A stretch of 47,878 nt of DNA from an uncultured Actinomyces sp. (GCA_902373545.1 CABKMZ010000006.1:1-47878); one strand, 5' to 3'; shown: positions 1-8,938, counted from the first letter of the stretch. Notes: generated from the sequence alone by a model not told the origin. A program made the numbers and translations.

Positions 1-1
1 C

Positions 2-65
2 ATCGTTGGAATTCTGCGGTTTTCTCGATACCTATGAAAAGTTAGGGTACCCAAATTACGTGCGA
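2..65 (+). repeat. 64-bp direct repeat, copy 1
   Basis: Positions 2-65 match 234-297 at 58 of 64 bases without gaps. Both copies end in AATTACGTGCGA. The reverse complement of that 12-mer lies between the copies at 191-202, so copy 1 and the middle sequence also form inverted ends around 54-202. No transposase gene is present. Confidence 0.7.
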
Positions 66-233
66 GTTTTGGTTGATGAGGCGCCCAAGGCGAACTCCTG
101 TGTTCGATCGTCGTCCCACGACACTGCCCACGATCCCCGGGACGCTTCGAACACCACCCCCACACCCCACAATGCGAAGAGCCAGAAAAGTCGCACGTAA
201 TTCCCCCGAGAGTATTTCAGGATTTGAAATCTG

Positions 234-297
234 ATCGTTGGAATCATGCGGTTTTCTCGATCCCTAAGAAAAGTGAGGGGACCCAAATTACGTGCGA
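234..297 (+). repeat. 64-bp direct repeat, copy 2
   Basis: Second copy of the repeat at 2-65, with six mismatches. It is followed by a looser variant of the same terminal motif (AACTATGTGCGG, 310-321). Confidence 0.7.
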
Positions 298-358
298 CAT
301 TGTGGGGGAACTATGTGCGGTGGGTGCAGCCCGCCACGGCCTCGTCCGGGCAGACGAA

Positions 359-396
359 CGCGCCCAGGCAGCCTGCACAGCAGACGCCTGGGCGCG
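359..396 (-). terminator. Hairpin after the DUF2142 gene
   Basis: An 11-bp perfect stem (359-369 with 386-396, CGCGCCCAGGC and complement) with a 16-nt loop begins 11 nt beyond the minus-strand stop codon at 407. There is no clear T tract, so termination is inferred from position and stem strength. Confidence 0.5.
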
Positions 397-406
397 CGAA
401 GGAGGA

Positions 407-2173
407 TCAGGCCTCGACGGCCTCGGTTCGGGGCTTCTCGTCGACTTCTTCGCGAGTGAGCAGGAGCCCGAACGTGATGGCCGCCGCGAAGCACACCGTG
501 CCGAGCGCCCAGACCATGTTCGGGCCAACGGGCGCGCCCGGCCACCACCACACGGCCGTCTTACTCATGTTGAACATGAGGACCGAGGATCCGTGCGTGT
601 AGCGCAGCAGCAGCACGAAGAGCGCCCAGAAATGCGTGCCCACCAGCAGCACTCCCACAGCAGCCGCCTGCGGGCGCGAGAGGGTACGCTCGCGGCGCTC
701 CATCGTCAGCATGAAGAAGAGGAAGACGATCCACAGCGGCATCATGTAACGAGGCTGGTAGGTCGCGACGTTGTTGAAGCCCTGGAGAATGCCGAGGAGC
801 GTGGGCACGCCCGCCATTGCGCCGACCAGCATGAGCAGCGTCATCGCCTTGCGCCACGACCACGTGCGCGCACCGGCGACAAACACGGCGCCGGCGATCA
901 CGAGGCCAACCGTGGACACGGAGCCGTTGTAGTCCACGTCGAGCCAACCCGGACCCCAGCGGTAGCCGTAGAAACCGGCGAGGTACTGGGGCAGGTAGGA
1001 CATGTTGTCGCCGATCAGTGAGATCAGCGAACGCGGCTCACCCTCCGCCGTGGCCAGGTGGGTGGAGGCCACGTTCGTGGAGCGCATGATGATGATGCCG
1101 ATGATCGAGGAGACGACGGCGAGCAGCGCCTCGGGCCAACGATCTCGACGCCAGCGCACCGCGAAGGCCAGCGCGGCGGTGACGACGAACAGGAAGAAGG
1201 CCGAGTCGCCGCGCGACGTGCACGCCAGGACAGCACCCAGCGCGGCCGCGCCGATCAGGCACCAGCGGCGCCAGCCGAGCGACTGCGTGGCAGCCCACAG
1301 GCCGGCCGCGAACGCGAAGACACCGGTGAAGGCCCACGAGGAGGGGTTGTTGGACGCGATGAAGTAGATGCCCATGGGCGTCCACGCGGCCGGAATCGCC
1401 AAGACGTAGCCGCGGCGCATGGCGCTGGGCATGAGCGCGCCGATGGCGCCGATCAAGACGATCGCGATGCCGATGTTGATAAGACGCATCGTCACACCCG
1501 CCCGGTCGGCGTCGTGGGCGATGAAATGGTGATGGAACTGGTAGTAGCCCCACGGATAGTTGCCGTCGTCCCACCGGTCGGTGACCATCGTGCGGTCGTC
1601 GGAGTTGTTGAGCGCACACACGGCGGAATCCTCGCCGTGGAAGGCGTAGCAAGCGACCTTCGTGGAGGAAACGGACTCGGGAACGACCGGGCCGAACGTG
1701 CCGCGGTCCGTGTAGCCGGTCGAACAGCCGGACTCGCTCAGCGGGGGAGGACACCAGATGGAACCCAGGTGATAGTCATCGTCCGGGGACGCGCCCAGGG
1801 GGGAGGACACGGCCCACGCGGCGCCCACGCCGCACACCGATAGGACGAGGCCGATGACGCCCATGATGCGCCAGGCGCGCACGGGCAGCCCGAAGCGGCG
1901 CGCGGACGGAGCCGAGTGCTGCGCCGGGGCCTGCCGTGTGCGCTCCTCCTGTTTGGGGCGTTCCTCGCGGGAGGCACGGCCCTGGCGCGCGAGGGCTTCC
2001 TCGGGGGCGCTGCGCTCCTCCTTGGCGAGGTGTTCCTCTGTGGCGGGGCGGGCCTCGTCGGTGGGACGAGCCGCCTCGCGGGGCGCGTCGGCCTCCTGGG
2101 GCAGGTCCGTGTCCGAAGGGCGCTCCTCGCCTCGGGCGAACTCGGAGTCCTGGGAATGGTCAGATGTCGTCAT
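407..2173 (-). CDS. DUF2142-type polytopic membrane protein
   Basis: The 588-residue product has a charged, Glu/Ala/Arg-rich cytoplasmic-looking tail (about 1-100), a first membrane helix near 104-127, a Cys-containing external loop (WCPPPLSESGC and a second Cys pair further on), and then about ten more hydrophobic segments. The sequence after helix 1 (SSPLGASPDDDYHLGS) and the overall plan resemble DUF2142 membrane proteins, which sit in polysaccharide loci and are thought to be GT-C-like or polymerase-like. No catalytic residue can be assigned by eye. It lies 36 nt downstream of a glycosyltransferase on the same strand and is probably cotranscribed. The start was chosen at ATG 2173, with an AAGGA-like site upstream. 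The substrate is unknown; the neighbours suggest an undecaprenyl-linked surface glycan. Confidence 0.75.
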   Translation of the reverse strand: MTTSDHSQDSEFARGEERPSDTDLPQEADAPREAARPTDEARPATEEHLAKEERSAPEEALARQGRASREERPKQEERTRQAPAQHSAPSARRFGLPVRAWRIMGVIGLVLSVCGVGAAWAVSSPLGASPDDDYHLGSIWCPPPLSESGCSTGYTDRGTFGPVVPESVSSTKVACYAFHGEDSAVCALNNSDDRTMVTDRWDDGNYPWGYYQFHHHFIAHDADRAGVTMRLINIGIAIVLIGAIGALMPSAMRRGYVLAIPAAWTPMGIYFIASNNPSSWAFTGVFAFAAGLWAATQSLGWRRWCLIGAAALGAVLACTSRGDSAFFLFVVTAALAFAVRWRRDRWPEALLAVVSSIIGIIIMRSTNVASTHLATAEGEPRSLISLIGDNMSYLPQYLAGFYGYRWGPGWLDVDYNGSVSTVGLVIAGAVFVAGARTWSWRKAMTLLMLVGAMAGVPTLLGILQGFNNVATYQPRYMMPLWIVFLFFMLTMERRERTLSRPQAAAVGVLLVGTHFWALFVLLLRYTHGSSVLMFNMSKTAVWWWPGAPVGPNMVWALGTVCFAAAITFGLLLTREEVDEKPRTEAVEA

Positions 2174-2209
2174 GGAGAAAGAATCCTTGCTGTGACTGTG
2201 CTCCGGGGA

Positions 2210-3361
2210 TCAGCGCCCGGCTGCGGCGCGGAAGGCCTGCGCATGGACAAGGGCGGCGCGCTCCCAGGTGAACTCCTCGGAGCGTGCGATGGCTGCCTGG
2301 CCCAGCTGCGCGCGGCGCGCCGGATCGTTCATCAGGTCGGTGAGGGCCTCGGCAATCGAATCGGGCGTGATGTCGCAGTAGGCGACGGCGTCGCCGCCGA
2401 CCTCGGGCAGGGAGGTCAGGCGGGTGGTCAGCGTCGCGGCGCCGCAGCTCATGGCCTCCAGGACGGGCAGACCAAAGCCCTCGGCGATCGAGGGGTAGGC
2501 CAGCACGACGCAGCCGGAGAGGAAACCGGGCAGGTCCTCCAGGGGCAGGTAGCCGGGGCGCAGCACCGTCAGGTGCGAGGGGACCGAGGCCAGGGCGGGG
2601 TCGATGTCCTCGTCCCACCCCTTGCCGCCGGCCAGGACCAGCGCGGGCGGGTTCGGCATGTCGGCGACGGCCTTGGTCCAGCCGCGCACCAGGTTCGGCA
2701 CGTTCTTACGCGGTTCCAGGGTGCCAAGGAAGCCGATGTACTCCTGGCCCTCCAGGCCCAGGGACTTCTTGACGCGGGCGCGCTCGTCGTCGTCGACGGG
2801 GTGGAAGATCGTCCGGTCCACGCCGTGGTAGGCGACGTAGAACTGCGAGGCCTGCCCGCCGGCGTACTTGATCGTCTCGTCGCGCGTGGCCTCCGAGGGC
2901 ACCACGAGGGCCGAAGCGCGGCGGATCGCGCGGCGGATCGCGAAGGTGAAGAACTTCTGCTTCATGCGCGAGTGCGCCTGCGGGTGAGAGAAGAAGGTCG
3001 CGTCGTGCAACGTGATGACGACGGGAACGCCCGGGAACTGCGGGCAGGTGTAGTGGGGGGAGTGGAGCACGTCGGGGCGGACCTTGCGGATGAGGGAAGG
3101 CAGCCCCGTCTGCTCCCATGCCATGCGCATCGGACGCGACTCGAAACGAGTGGAAATCGGGATGATGCGAGCCGAGGGCAGGCGCGTGGCGAAGTGCTCC
3201 GCGTCGCGCTCTTGCACCGCCATCGTGAGTTTAACGCCCTGGGCCTCCAGTTCGGGCACCAGATCGTCCACGTAGCGGCCCACTCCGCCGAGGTTCGCGG
3301 GGATCGCGGTGGCGTCCATGAGGACGTGGACGGGTTTGGACGGCAGGGAGGAAGGCATCAT
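2210..3361 (-). CDS. GT4-type (GT-B fold) glycosyltransferase
   Basis: The 383-residue protein is a retaining nucleotide-sugar glycosyltransferase of the GT4 type. The N-terminal acceptor half includes GGVGRYVDDL (25-34) and LHDATFF (118-124). The C-terminal donor half includes GTLEPRKN (213-220) and the catalytic EX7E motif in EGFGLPVLEAM (Glu294 and Glu302). There is no signal peptide or membrane segment, so it acts on the cytoplasmic face. ATG 3361 or ATG 3358 could be the start; a GGAG just upstream fits 3358 slightly better. It is the first gene of the minus-strand pair with the DUF2142 protein and is divergent from another GT4 gene across an 88-bp promoter region. Donor sugar unknown. 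Confidence 0.88.
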   Translation of the reverse strand: MMPSSLPSKPVHVLMDATAIPANLGGVGRYVDDLVPELEAQGVKLTMAVQERDAEHFATRLPSARIIPISTRFESRPMRMAWEQTGLPSLIRKVRPDVLHSPHYTCPQFPGVPVVITLHDATFFSHPQAHSRMKQKFFTFAIRRAIRRASALVVPSEATRDETIKYAGGQASQFYVAYHGVDRTIFHPVDDDERARVKKSLGLEGQEYIGFLGTLEPRKNVPNLVRGWTKAVADMPNPPALVLAGGKGWDEDIDPALASVPSHLTVLRPGYLPLEDLPGFLSGCVVLAYPSIAEGFGLPVLEAMSCGAATLTTRLTSLPEVGGDAVAYCDITPDSIAEALTDLMNDPARRAQLGQAAIARSEEFTWERAALVHAQAFRAAAGR

Positions 3362-3390
3362 GATCTCCGGTCGTTGCGAGGGGTTTTCTC

Positions 3391-3396
3391 ATTGTA
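3391..3396 (-). promoter_or_regulatory. -10 element of the minus-strand GT4/DUF2142 unit
   Basis: TACAAT read on the minus strand, about 30 nt upstream of the start codon. No good -35 hexamer was found at 16-18 bp. The spacing leaves room for a short leader with the GGAG site. Confidence 0.45.
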
Positions 3397-3437
3397 TGCC
3401 ACGACGTGGCCGGGCAGACTCTGACATGCATCTCAAC

Positions 3438-3443
3438 TATCCT
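3438..3443 (+). promoter_or_regulatory. -10 element, probably leaderless GT4 gene
   Basis: TATCCT lies 6 nt before ATG 3450 and no Shine-Dalgarno sequence is visible, so transcription probably starts at or next to the start codon. Confidence 0.5.
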
Positions 3444-3449
3444 GTAGAT

Positions 3450-4568
3450 ATGAGTGTGCGCATCGGAATGGTCGTTGAACAGATGTGGCAGCCCGTGCCC
3501 GGTGGCTCGGGACGATACATCGTAGAGGTCGCCTCCCGCCTGGCATCCCAGGGGGTGCGCGCCGTGGGTATCGCCGCGCGCCACGGAAGAAACGAGGCCA
3601 GCCCCCAGCAGGTGGGACTGTCGATCCCTGTGCTCAACTCCGCGTTGCCGCGCCGGGCGCTGTACGCCGCCTGGGATCGCCTCGCCACGCCCAGCGCGGA
3701 CCGGATGCTCGGCGTGCGCTCGGGCAGGGGAGCGCAGGTCCTGCACGCGACCACCTGGGCGATCCCCCCGACGTCGCTCCCGTTGGCCGTCACCGTCCAC
3801 GACGTCGCCTTCCTGCGCGATGCTAGCCACTTCACCGCCCACGGGGCCGCCTACTTTAACCGCGCCCTGGACATCACCAAGCGCCGCGCCGACGCGGTCA
3901 TCGTCCCCTCCGAGGCCACCGCGCGCGACTGCGTCGAGGCGGGCATCGACGAGTCCATCATCACGGTCATCCCCCACGGCCTGACCCACACGCCCGTCAC
4001 CGACGCTCAGGTGGAGGACTTCCGCGCCCGCCACGGCCTGGCCCGGCCCTACATCCTGTGGGTGGGCACGCGCGAGCCCCGCAAGAACCTGGCGACGCTG
4101 CTGCGCGCCTACCGAGCCATGGCCTCGTCCACGGACCTTGACCTGGTCCTCGTGGGGCCCGCCGGGTGGGGCGAAGACCCCGAATGGGGGGACTTGCCCG
4201 AGGCGCGCACCCACGTCCTGGGTCGCCTGGACGACACCGACCTGGCCTGCGCGTATGCGGGCGCGCGCGTCTTCACCTTCCCCTCGATCTGGGAGGGCTT
4301 CGGCCTTCCCGTCCTCGAGGCCATGGCGCACGGCACGCCCGTCGTCACCTCCGCCGACACCTGCATGGCCGAGATTACGGGCACAGACGCGGGGCTCCTC
4401 GTGCCGGCGACCGACCCCGATGCGCTCGCGGGCGCCCTGGAAGCCGCCGCGGGACGCGAGCATGACCGCCTGGCCGCAGCCGGCCTCGTGCGGGCCCGCG
4501 ACTACACGTGGGAGGCCTCCGCGGCCGCCCACGCCCGCCTCTACGAGTCCCTGGCGGTGACCCCGTGA
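3450..4568 (+). CDS. GT4-type (GT-B fold) glycosyltransferase
   Basis: This 372-residue enzyme resembles the divergent GT4 gene. It has PVPGGSGRYIVEVA near the N terminus (16-29), VTVHDVAFL (115-122), GTREPRKN (206-213) and the EX7E motif in WEGFGLPVLEAM (Glu282 and Glu290). The family transfers sugars from NDP donors with retention, often as mannosyl- or rhamnosyltransferases. ATG 3450 was chosen because the GT4 core starts at once (MSVRIGMVVEQMW) and a -10-like TATCCT lies 6 nt upstream; upstream in-frame ATGs would add non-homologous residues. Its stop overlaps the GTG start of the next gene, so translation is probably coupled. Confidence 0.88.
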   Translation: MSVRIGMVVEQMWQPVPGGSGRYIVEVASRLASQGVRAVGIAARHGRNEASPQQVGLSIPVLNSALPRRALYAAWDRLATPSADRMLGVRSGRGAQVLHATTWAIPPTSLPLAVTVHDVAFLRDASHFTAHGAAYFNRALDITKRRADAVIVPSEATARDCVEAGIDESIITVIPHGLTHTPVTDAQVEDFRARHGLARPYILWVGTREPRKNLATLLRAYRAMASSTDLDLVLVGPAGWGEDPEWGDLPEARTHVLGRLDDTDLACAYAGARVFTFPSIWEGFGLPVLEAMAHGTPVVTSADTCMAEITGTDAGLLVPATDPDALAGALEAAAGREHDRLAAAGLVRARDYTWEASAAAHARLYESLAVTP

Positions 4569-5659
4569 GCGCCCCGACCACCCACAACGCAGCGCCGGCG
4601 GGACAGGGGAGGGGAGCGCGACGCAGCGCCCGCGTCGTCCTCGTCAACTGGAAAAACGCGCCCCTGACACTGCGCGCCGCCCGGTCGATCGCCCCCCAGC
4701 TGAGGGCGCGCGACACCCTGATCCTGGTCGACAACGGCTCGGGGGACGACTCCCTCGACGTCCTGGCCGCGCACCTGCCCGAGCTGCGCGCGCTCGCGGG
4801 CGCTGGCCCCGGCTCGAGCGCGCCCGGCGCCGCCGTGGAGATCGTCAACGCGGGCGTCAACGACGGCTTTGGCGCGGGCGTCATGGCGGGGGCGAGCGAC
4901 CTGCGCGAGGGGGCCCTCGTGCTGCTCAACAACGACGCGACGGTGCGCGACGGCTTTCTTGACGCGCTCCTGGACCCGCTGGCCGACCCAATGGTCGGGG
5001 CGACGACCGCCCTCATTCTCCTGGCCGGACGCTACCGCGAGGCGCGCGACGACGAGGCCGTGGCCCTGAGCGGGAACGGTCCCACGCGCTGGGTGCGACT
5101 CAGTGACGACGAGGCCCGGGCCGGGCTGGGCGCAATCCTGGTCAACTCAACCGGTAACATCGTGGATTCTTCCGGCAACGGCCAGGACCGCGACTGGCTG
5201 GTGCCGGTCGCACAGCTCGCCGCCCCCGAACAAGTCTTCGGCATCTGCGGGGGCGCGTGCGCGATCCGACGCGACGCCTGGGAGGAAGTCGGCGGCATCC
5301 GCACCGACCTGTTCATGTACTACGAGGACACGGACCTGTCCTACAAGCTACGCGAGGCCGGATACGACGTGCGCTTCGTGCGCCAGGCCGTCGTGGACCA
5401 CGAGCACGCGGCCTCCTCGGACGCAACCTCGCCCATGTTCGCTCGTGTCAACGCCCGCAACCGCCTGATCGTCGCTGCCGAGCACGCCTCGTGGCAGGTG
5501 ATTACCTCGGCGCTGGTGCGCTCCGTCGTGCGAGCCGCGCGCGCCGGATTCCGCGGTCCGGCCGCCCACGGTGTCGCTCAGGGAATCGCCGCCATTCCGG
5601 GTGCTTTGCGCCGCCGGCACGCGCGCAATTCGCGCCGAGCCGGCGCTCACCTTCGCTGA
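4565..5659 (+). CDS. GT2 family glycosyltransferase
   Basis: The 364-residue protein is an inverting GT-A glycosyltransferase. The N terminus has VVLVNWKNAPLTLRAARSI (24-42) and the nucleotide-binding VDNGSGDDS (55-63). LLNNDAT (120-126) takes the place of the DXD region, and MYYEDTDLSYKLREAGYDV is the typical acceptor-side ED motif. This arrangement is common in rhamnosyl- and galactofuranosyltransferases of cell-wall loci. The GTG start at 4565 overlaps the previous stop (GTGA). The C-terminal 50 residues are basic and possibly membrane-associated. It follows the GT4 gene in a two-gene unit; the next gene has its own promoter 110 bp on. Confidence 0.85.
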   Translation: MSAPTTHNAAPAGQGRGARRSARVVLVNWKNAPLTLRAARSIAPQLRARDTLILVDNGSGDDSLDVLAAHLPELRALAGAGPGSSAPGAAVEIVNAGVNDGFGAGVMAGASDLREGALVLLNNDATVRDGFLDALLDPLADPMVGATTALILLAGRYREARDDEAVALSGNGPTRWVRLSDDEARAGLGAILVNSTGNIVDSSGNGQDRDWLVPVAQLAAPEQVFGICGGACAIRRDAWEEVGGIRTDLFMYYEDTDLSYKLREAGYDVRFVRQAVVDHEHAASSDATSPMFARVNARNRLIVAAEHASWQVITSALVRSVVRAARAGFRGPAAHGVAQGIAAIPGALRRRHARNSRRAGAHLR

Positions 5660-5756
5660 CTCCTTGTCGCACAGGAAACGCTGAAAAGTGAGTAATGATA
5701 CAGTGCTGGGGGTAGGGATGGATCACTCCTCGGTCAAGTCCGATCCCCTCAGGCGC

Positions 5757-5762
5757 TAAACT
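5757..5762 (+). promoter_or_regulatory. -10 element, leaderless WsaF-like gene
   Basis: TAAACT is placed 7 nt before ATG 5770 and there is no Shine-Dalgarno sequence. It is the likely promoter for the 5770-8921 operon. Confidence 0.5.
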
Positions 5763-5769
5763 GTCGAAC

Positions 5770-7044
5770 ATGACACAGACGAATCCGCTGGTGCGTAAGT
5801 TCGCGAAGGGTGCCTCCTACCTCAAACGACACGGGGGTCGCATGACGGCAGCCCGTCTCTTGCAGGGGCTGGGCAATCAGATTGCTAACTCCGGTAAGGG
5901 CAAAGGCAAGGGACAGTACCCGCTTGGGATGCTCGTCAAGTTTGCTGACGCCGCCGCCCTCGACTGGGTGAGCGAGCCTGACTGGAAGAAGGATCCGCGC
6001 CCCGTGGGCGAGGGCCCGTACGTGACGGCGTGGATCATGTCGCCCCCCGGGGAGTCCTCCGGCGGACACCAGAACATCTTCCGTTTCCTGTCCTACCTGG
6101 AGGCCGCCGGCCACCGGGTCAAGATTTTCCTCTACTGGTCCCAGTCGATTCCCGTCGACGCCGACCGCGTGCGCGACATGATCGAGCGCTCCAGCAACTA
6201 TCCCAACCTCAAGGCGACCTACGCCCTGTACGATCCGGCTGTCGGCGTCGGCGATGACGTCGACGCGATCTTCGCGACCGGCTGGGAAACCGCCTACCCC
6301 GCCTACCTGGATCGCTCGCGCGCCCGCCGCTTCTACTTCGTCCAGGACTTCGAGCCCTCGTTCTACCCGGTCGGCTCGGAAAACCAGCTCGCCGAAAACA
6401 CCTACCGCTTCGGTTTCGAGGCATTCACCGCGGGCAAGTGGCTGGCCACCAAGCTCCACGACGAATACGGCATGACGACACACCCCTTCGACTTCGCCGC
6501 CGAGATGACGCTGTACAAGCGCACGAACGATGAGCGCCGCAAGGACGTTTTCTTCTACGCGCGCCCGGTCACCATGCGCCGCGGATTCGAGCTGGGCTGC
6601 ATGGTCCTGGCCGACGTCAAGAAGCGCCGCCCCGACATCCGCATCCACATGGCTGGCTGGGACGTGTCGGAGTGGAAGGTTCCCTTCGAGTACGTCAACC
6701 ACGGTGCCATGAGCCTTGAGGAGCTCTCGCCCCTGTACAACAAGTGCGCGGTCGCTCTGGTCATGAGCCTGACGAATCTGTCGCTGCTCCCCCTCGAGCT
6801 GGCCTCGTGCGGCACGATCCCCGTCGTCAACGACGCGCCGAACAACAGGCTCGTCTCCGATAACCCGTGCATCGACTACGTTCCGCTCTCGCCCGGCGCC
6901 ATGGCCACGGAGATCATCCGTGTCGTCGATGCCCCCGACCAAGTGGAGCGTTCGCGCGAGGCCGCCGCCTCTGCCACCACGCTCAGCTGGGAAGACTCCG
7001 GACGCCAGTTCGTCTCCGATTTTGAGGGGGCCATGAATGCCTAA
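5770..7044 (+). CDS. WsaF-like rhamnosyltransferase
   Basis: The 424-residue protein matches the WsaF type of rhamnosyltransferase, a GT-B enzyme described from S-layer glycan synthesis. Its marks are SPPGESSGGHQNIFRFLSYL (91-110), the WETAYPAYL segment, and FVQDFEPSFYP (190-200), followed by a C-terminal half with LPLELASCGTIPVV in the donor-binding position. In the family dTDP-rhamnose is the donor, which fits an rmlB gene in the same locus. The N-terminal 50 residues are basic and family-variable. It overlaps the epimerase gene by 8 nt and heads the operon GT, epimerase, GT2. The leaderless start is supported by TAAACT upstream. Confidence 0.8.
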   Translation: MTQTNPLVRKFAKGASYLKRHGGRMTAARLLQGLGNQIANSGKGKGKGQYPLGMLVKFADAAALDWVSEPDWKKDPRPVGEGPYVTAWIMSPPGESSGGHQNIFRFLSYLEAAGHRVKIFLYWSQSIPVDADRVRDMIERSSNYPNLKATYALYDPAVGVGDDVDAIFATGWETAYPAYLDRSRARRFYFVQDFEPSFYPVGSENQLAENTYRFGFEAFTAGKWLATKLHDEYGMTTHPFDFAAEMTLYKRTNDERRKDVFFYARPVTMRRGFELGCMVLADVKKRRPDIRIHMAGWDVSEWKVPFEYVNHGAMSLEELSPLYNKCAVALVMSLTNLSLLPLELASCGTIPVVNDAPNNRLVSDNPCIDYVPLSPGAMATEIIRVVDAPDQVERSREAAASATTLSWEDSGRQFVSDFEGAMNA

Positions 7045-7963
7045 CATTCTGGTGGTCGGAGGAAATGGCTTCCTCGGCTCTCACCTCGTGGATGCGCTGG
7101 CCGCGCAGGAAGGCACGTTTATCCGCGCCTTCGACATGTTCGGCAACGGGGAGCACTGGAAGGCCTCGGGAGTCGAGGCCTTCGACGGGAACTTCCTGAA
7201 CACCGACGACATCGCGCGCGCCGTGTCGGGCATGGACGTCGTCGTGCATATGCTCTCCACGACGGATCCCGCGACGGCCGAAAACGACCCGACGCTGGAC
7301 GTGCGCACCAACATCCAGGGCAGCATCGATCTGTTCCGCGCGTGCGTGGACGCCGGGGTCGGCCACGTGTACTACGCCTCGAGCGGCGGCACGATCTACG
7401 GCGACCAGGACAAGGAAAGCTACTGCGAGGACGATCGCACCCTGCCGGTGTCCCCCTACGGCATCGGTAAGCTCACCATCGAGAACTACATGCGCTTCTT
7501 CGCGCGCAAGTATGACCTGAAATCGACGTCGCTGCGCATCTCGAACCCATACGGCACGCGCCAGAACCCGCACAAGCGCCAGGGCATCATCCCGATCTTC
7601 CTGCGCCACGTGCTCAACGGCGAGGCGCTGACCGTCATGGGGGACGGCTCCATGTTCCGCGACTACATCTACGTGGAAGACTTCGCGACCATCGTCTCCA
7701 CGATGATCGCGCGCGGTGCCTCGCGTTCCGTCTACAACATCGGATCGGGACGCAAGACCACCGTTTCCGAGATCGTCGCCTCCATCGAGCGCGTCACCGG
7801 GACGACGCCCGCGATTGAGCACATCCCCACCCCCTCGACCTACCTCCTCGGATCCGTGCTCAACACGGAACGAGTCAACAACGAATTTGGCCCCTTCACA
7901 ATGACGCCGCTCGACGAGGGGATCGCGAAAACCTGGCAGGAGATTCAAGCGCATGGTTACTAA
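7037..7963 (+). CDS. NAD-dependent epimerase/dehydratase (extended SDR)
   Basis: The 308-residue extended short-chain dehydrogenase has the Rossmann motif GGNGFLG (8-14), SSGG (115-118) and the catalytic YGIGK (Tyr141, Lys145). SNPYGTRQNP and YIYVEDF are typical of nucleotide-sugar 4-epimerases of the GalE type. It probably converts an NDP-hexose used by the neighbouring transferases; the exact substrate cannot be read. The start is set by a GAGGGGG site 6 nt upstream, and both ends overlap neighbours (8 and 11 nt), so the three genes are one operon. Confidence 0.85.
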   Translation: MPNILVVGGNGFLGSHLVDALAAQEGTFIRAFDMFGNGEHWKASGVEAFDGNFLNTDDIARAVSGMDVVVHMLSTTDPATAENDPTLDVRTNIQGSIDLFRACVDAGVGHVYYASSGGTIYGDQDKESYCEDDRTLPVSPYGIGKLTIENYMRFFARKYDLKSTSLRISNPYGTRQNPHKRQGIIPIFLRHVLNGEALTVMGDGSMFRDYIYVEDFATIVSTMIARGASRSVYNIGSGRKTTVSEIVASIERVTGTTPAIEHIPTPSTYLLGSVLNTERVNNEFGPFTMTPLDEGIAKTWQEIQAHGY

Positions 7964-8921
7964 ATCGGACTACGTGGACGCGAAGGACGCCTCGCTGGAC
8001 GCCAGCGTCGTCATTCTGACCTACAACGGCGAGCAACATATCGACGAGATCCTCGCCTCGCTGACGAACCAGCGTTTCGACGGCACCTACGAGATCCTCG
8101 TCATCGACTCCGGCTCGACCGACTCCACGCTCGACCTCATCGCGAAGTACCCGTCCGTGCGCCTGGTGCAGATCCCCAACAGCGAGTTCGGGCACGGCAA
8201 GACCCGTAACCTCGGCGCGCACCTGGCCAAGGGCCGCATCGTCGCCTACCTGACGCACGACGCCACCCCGGCCTCGGACAGGTGGCTCCACGAGATCACC
8301 GCGCCGTTTGCGATCTCCGACCGCATCGTCGCCGTCATGGGCGCCCAGATCCCGCGCCCGGACGCCTTCCCGCTGCTGCGCTACGAGATCAAGGGCGTCT
8401 TCAACGGCTTCGGCCCGGGCTTTGGCACCACCCTGTTCTACGAGGACGACTTCATCCAGGACGAGGGCGTGCGCAACGCCGTCACCTTCTACTCCGACGT
8501 GAACTCCGCCGCCCGCAAGGACATTCTCACCGGCGAGGTTCCCTACCGTGACGTCTCCTACGCCGAGGACCAGCTCCTGGGCCGCGACGTCATCGCGGCC
8601 GGATACATCAAGGCCTATGCACCGCGCGCCGCCGTCCTGCACTCCAACGAGATGACCGTCTCCGAGTACGACGACCGCATGTTCGAGGAGACCCAGGGCC
8701 TGCGCGAGGTCGGCATCGACGTCGCCATGCCCTCGATTCCGACGGTCGTCCGCATGGTCACGACGGGTATCCTCAAGGACGCCCTGCGCCTGGCCCGCGA
8801 CCGCGAGGTGGGTAAGCGCCGCAAGATCAGCGGTTTCTTCCTCAATCCTGCCTACCACGTGCAGAAGTGGAGGGGCGTGCGCCGAGGTGTTCGCTCCCCG
8901 CTCAAGCGCTATGGTCAGTAA
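7953..8921 (+). CDS. GT2 family glycosyltransferase, rhamnosyltransferase-like
   Basis: The 322-residue inverting glycosyltransferase has SVVILTYNGEQHIDEIL (18-34), VIDSGSTDSTLDL (50-62), and FGHGKTRNLGA, which is characteristic of bacterial rhamnosyltransferases. LTHDATPAS serves as the metal/nucleotide site. AGG AG about 9 nt before ATG 7953 sets the start. It overlaps the epimerase gene by 11 nt and ends 31 nt before the ABC exporter, which has its own promoter. Together with the WsaF-like gene it points to a rhamnose-containing glycan. Confidence 0.82.
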   Translation: MVTKSDYVDAKDASLDASVVILTYNGEQHIDEILASLTNQRFDGTYEILVIDSGSTDSTLDLIAKYPSVRLVQIPNSEFGHGKTRNLGAHLAKGRIVAYLTHDATPASDRWLHEITAPFAISDRIVAVMGAQIPRPDAFPLLRYEIKGVFNGFGPGFGTTLFYEDDFIQDEGVRNAVTFYSDVNSAARKDILTGEVPYRDVSYAEDQLLGRDVIAAGYIKAYAPRAAVLHSNEMTVSEYDDRMFEETQGLREVGIDVAMPSIPTVVRMVTTGILKDALRLARDREVGKRRKISGFFLNPAYHVQKWRGVRRGVRSPLKRYGQ

Positions 8922-8938
8922 GGGACCAGACGGTCAGA

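Larger units (their letters stand above)
1..406. other. Non-coding left end of window
   Basis: This stretch holds no gene I would defend. It contains two copies of a 64-bp repeat, an inverted 12-mer between them, and a terminator-like hairpin for the minus-strand gene that ends at 407. A 76-codon minus-strand reading frame (56-286) has one hydrophobic stretch but overlaps the repeats and has no convincing ribosome binding site. Confidence 0.5.

Noticed and set aside
56..286. A 76-codon frame with a hydrophobic segment in the left-end repeat region
   Set aside because: It runs through the duplicated sequence and lacks a ribosome binding site. A repeat explanation is simpler.
1916..3424. A 502-codon plus-strand frame over the DUF2142 and GT4 genes
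   Set aside because: The minus-strand frames have clear glycosyltransferase motifs and membrane helices; this frame has none and no ribosome binding site.
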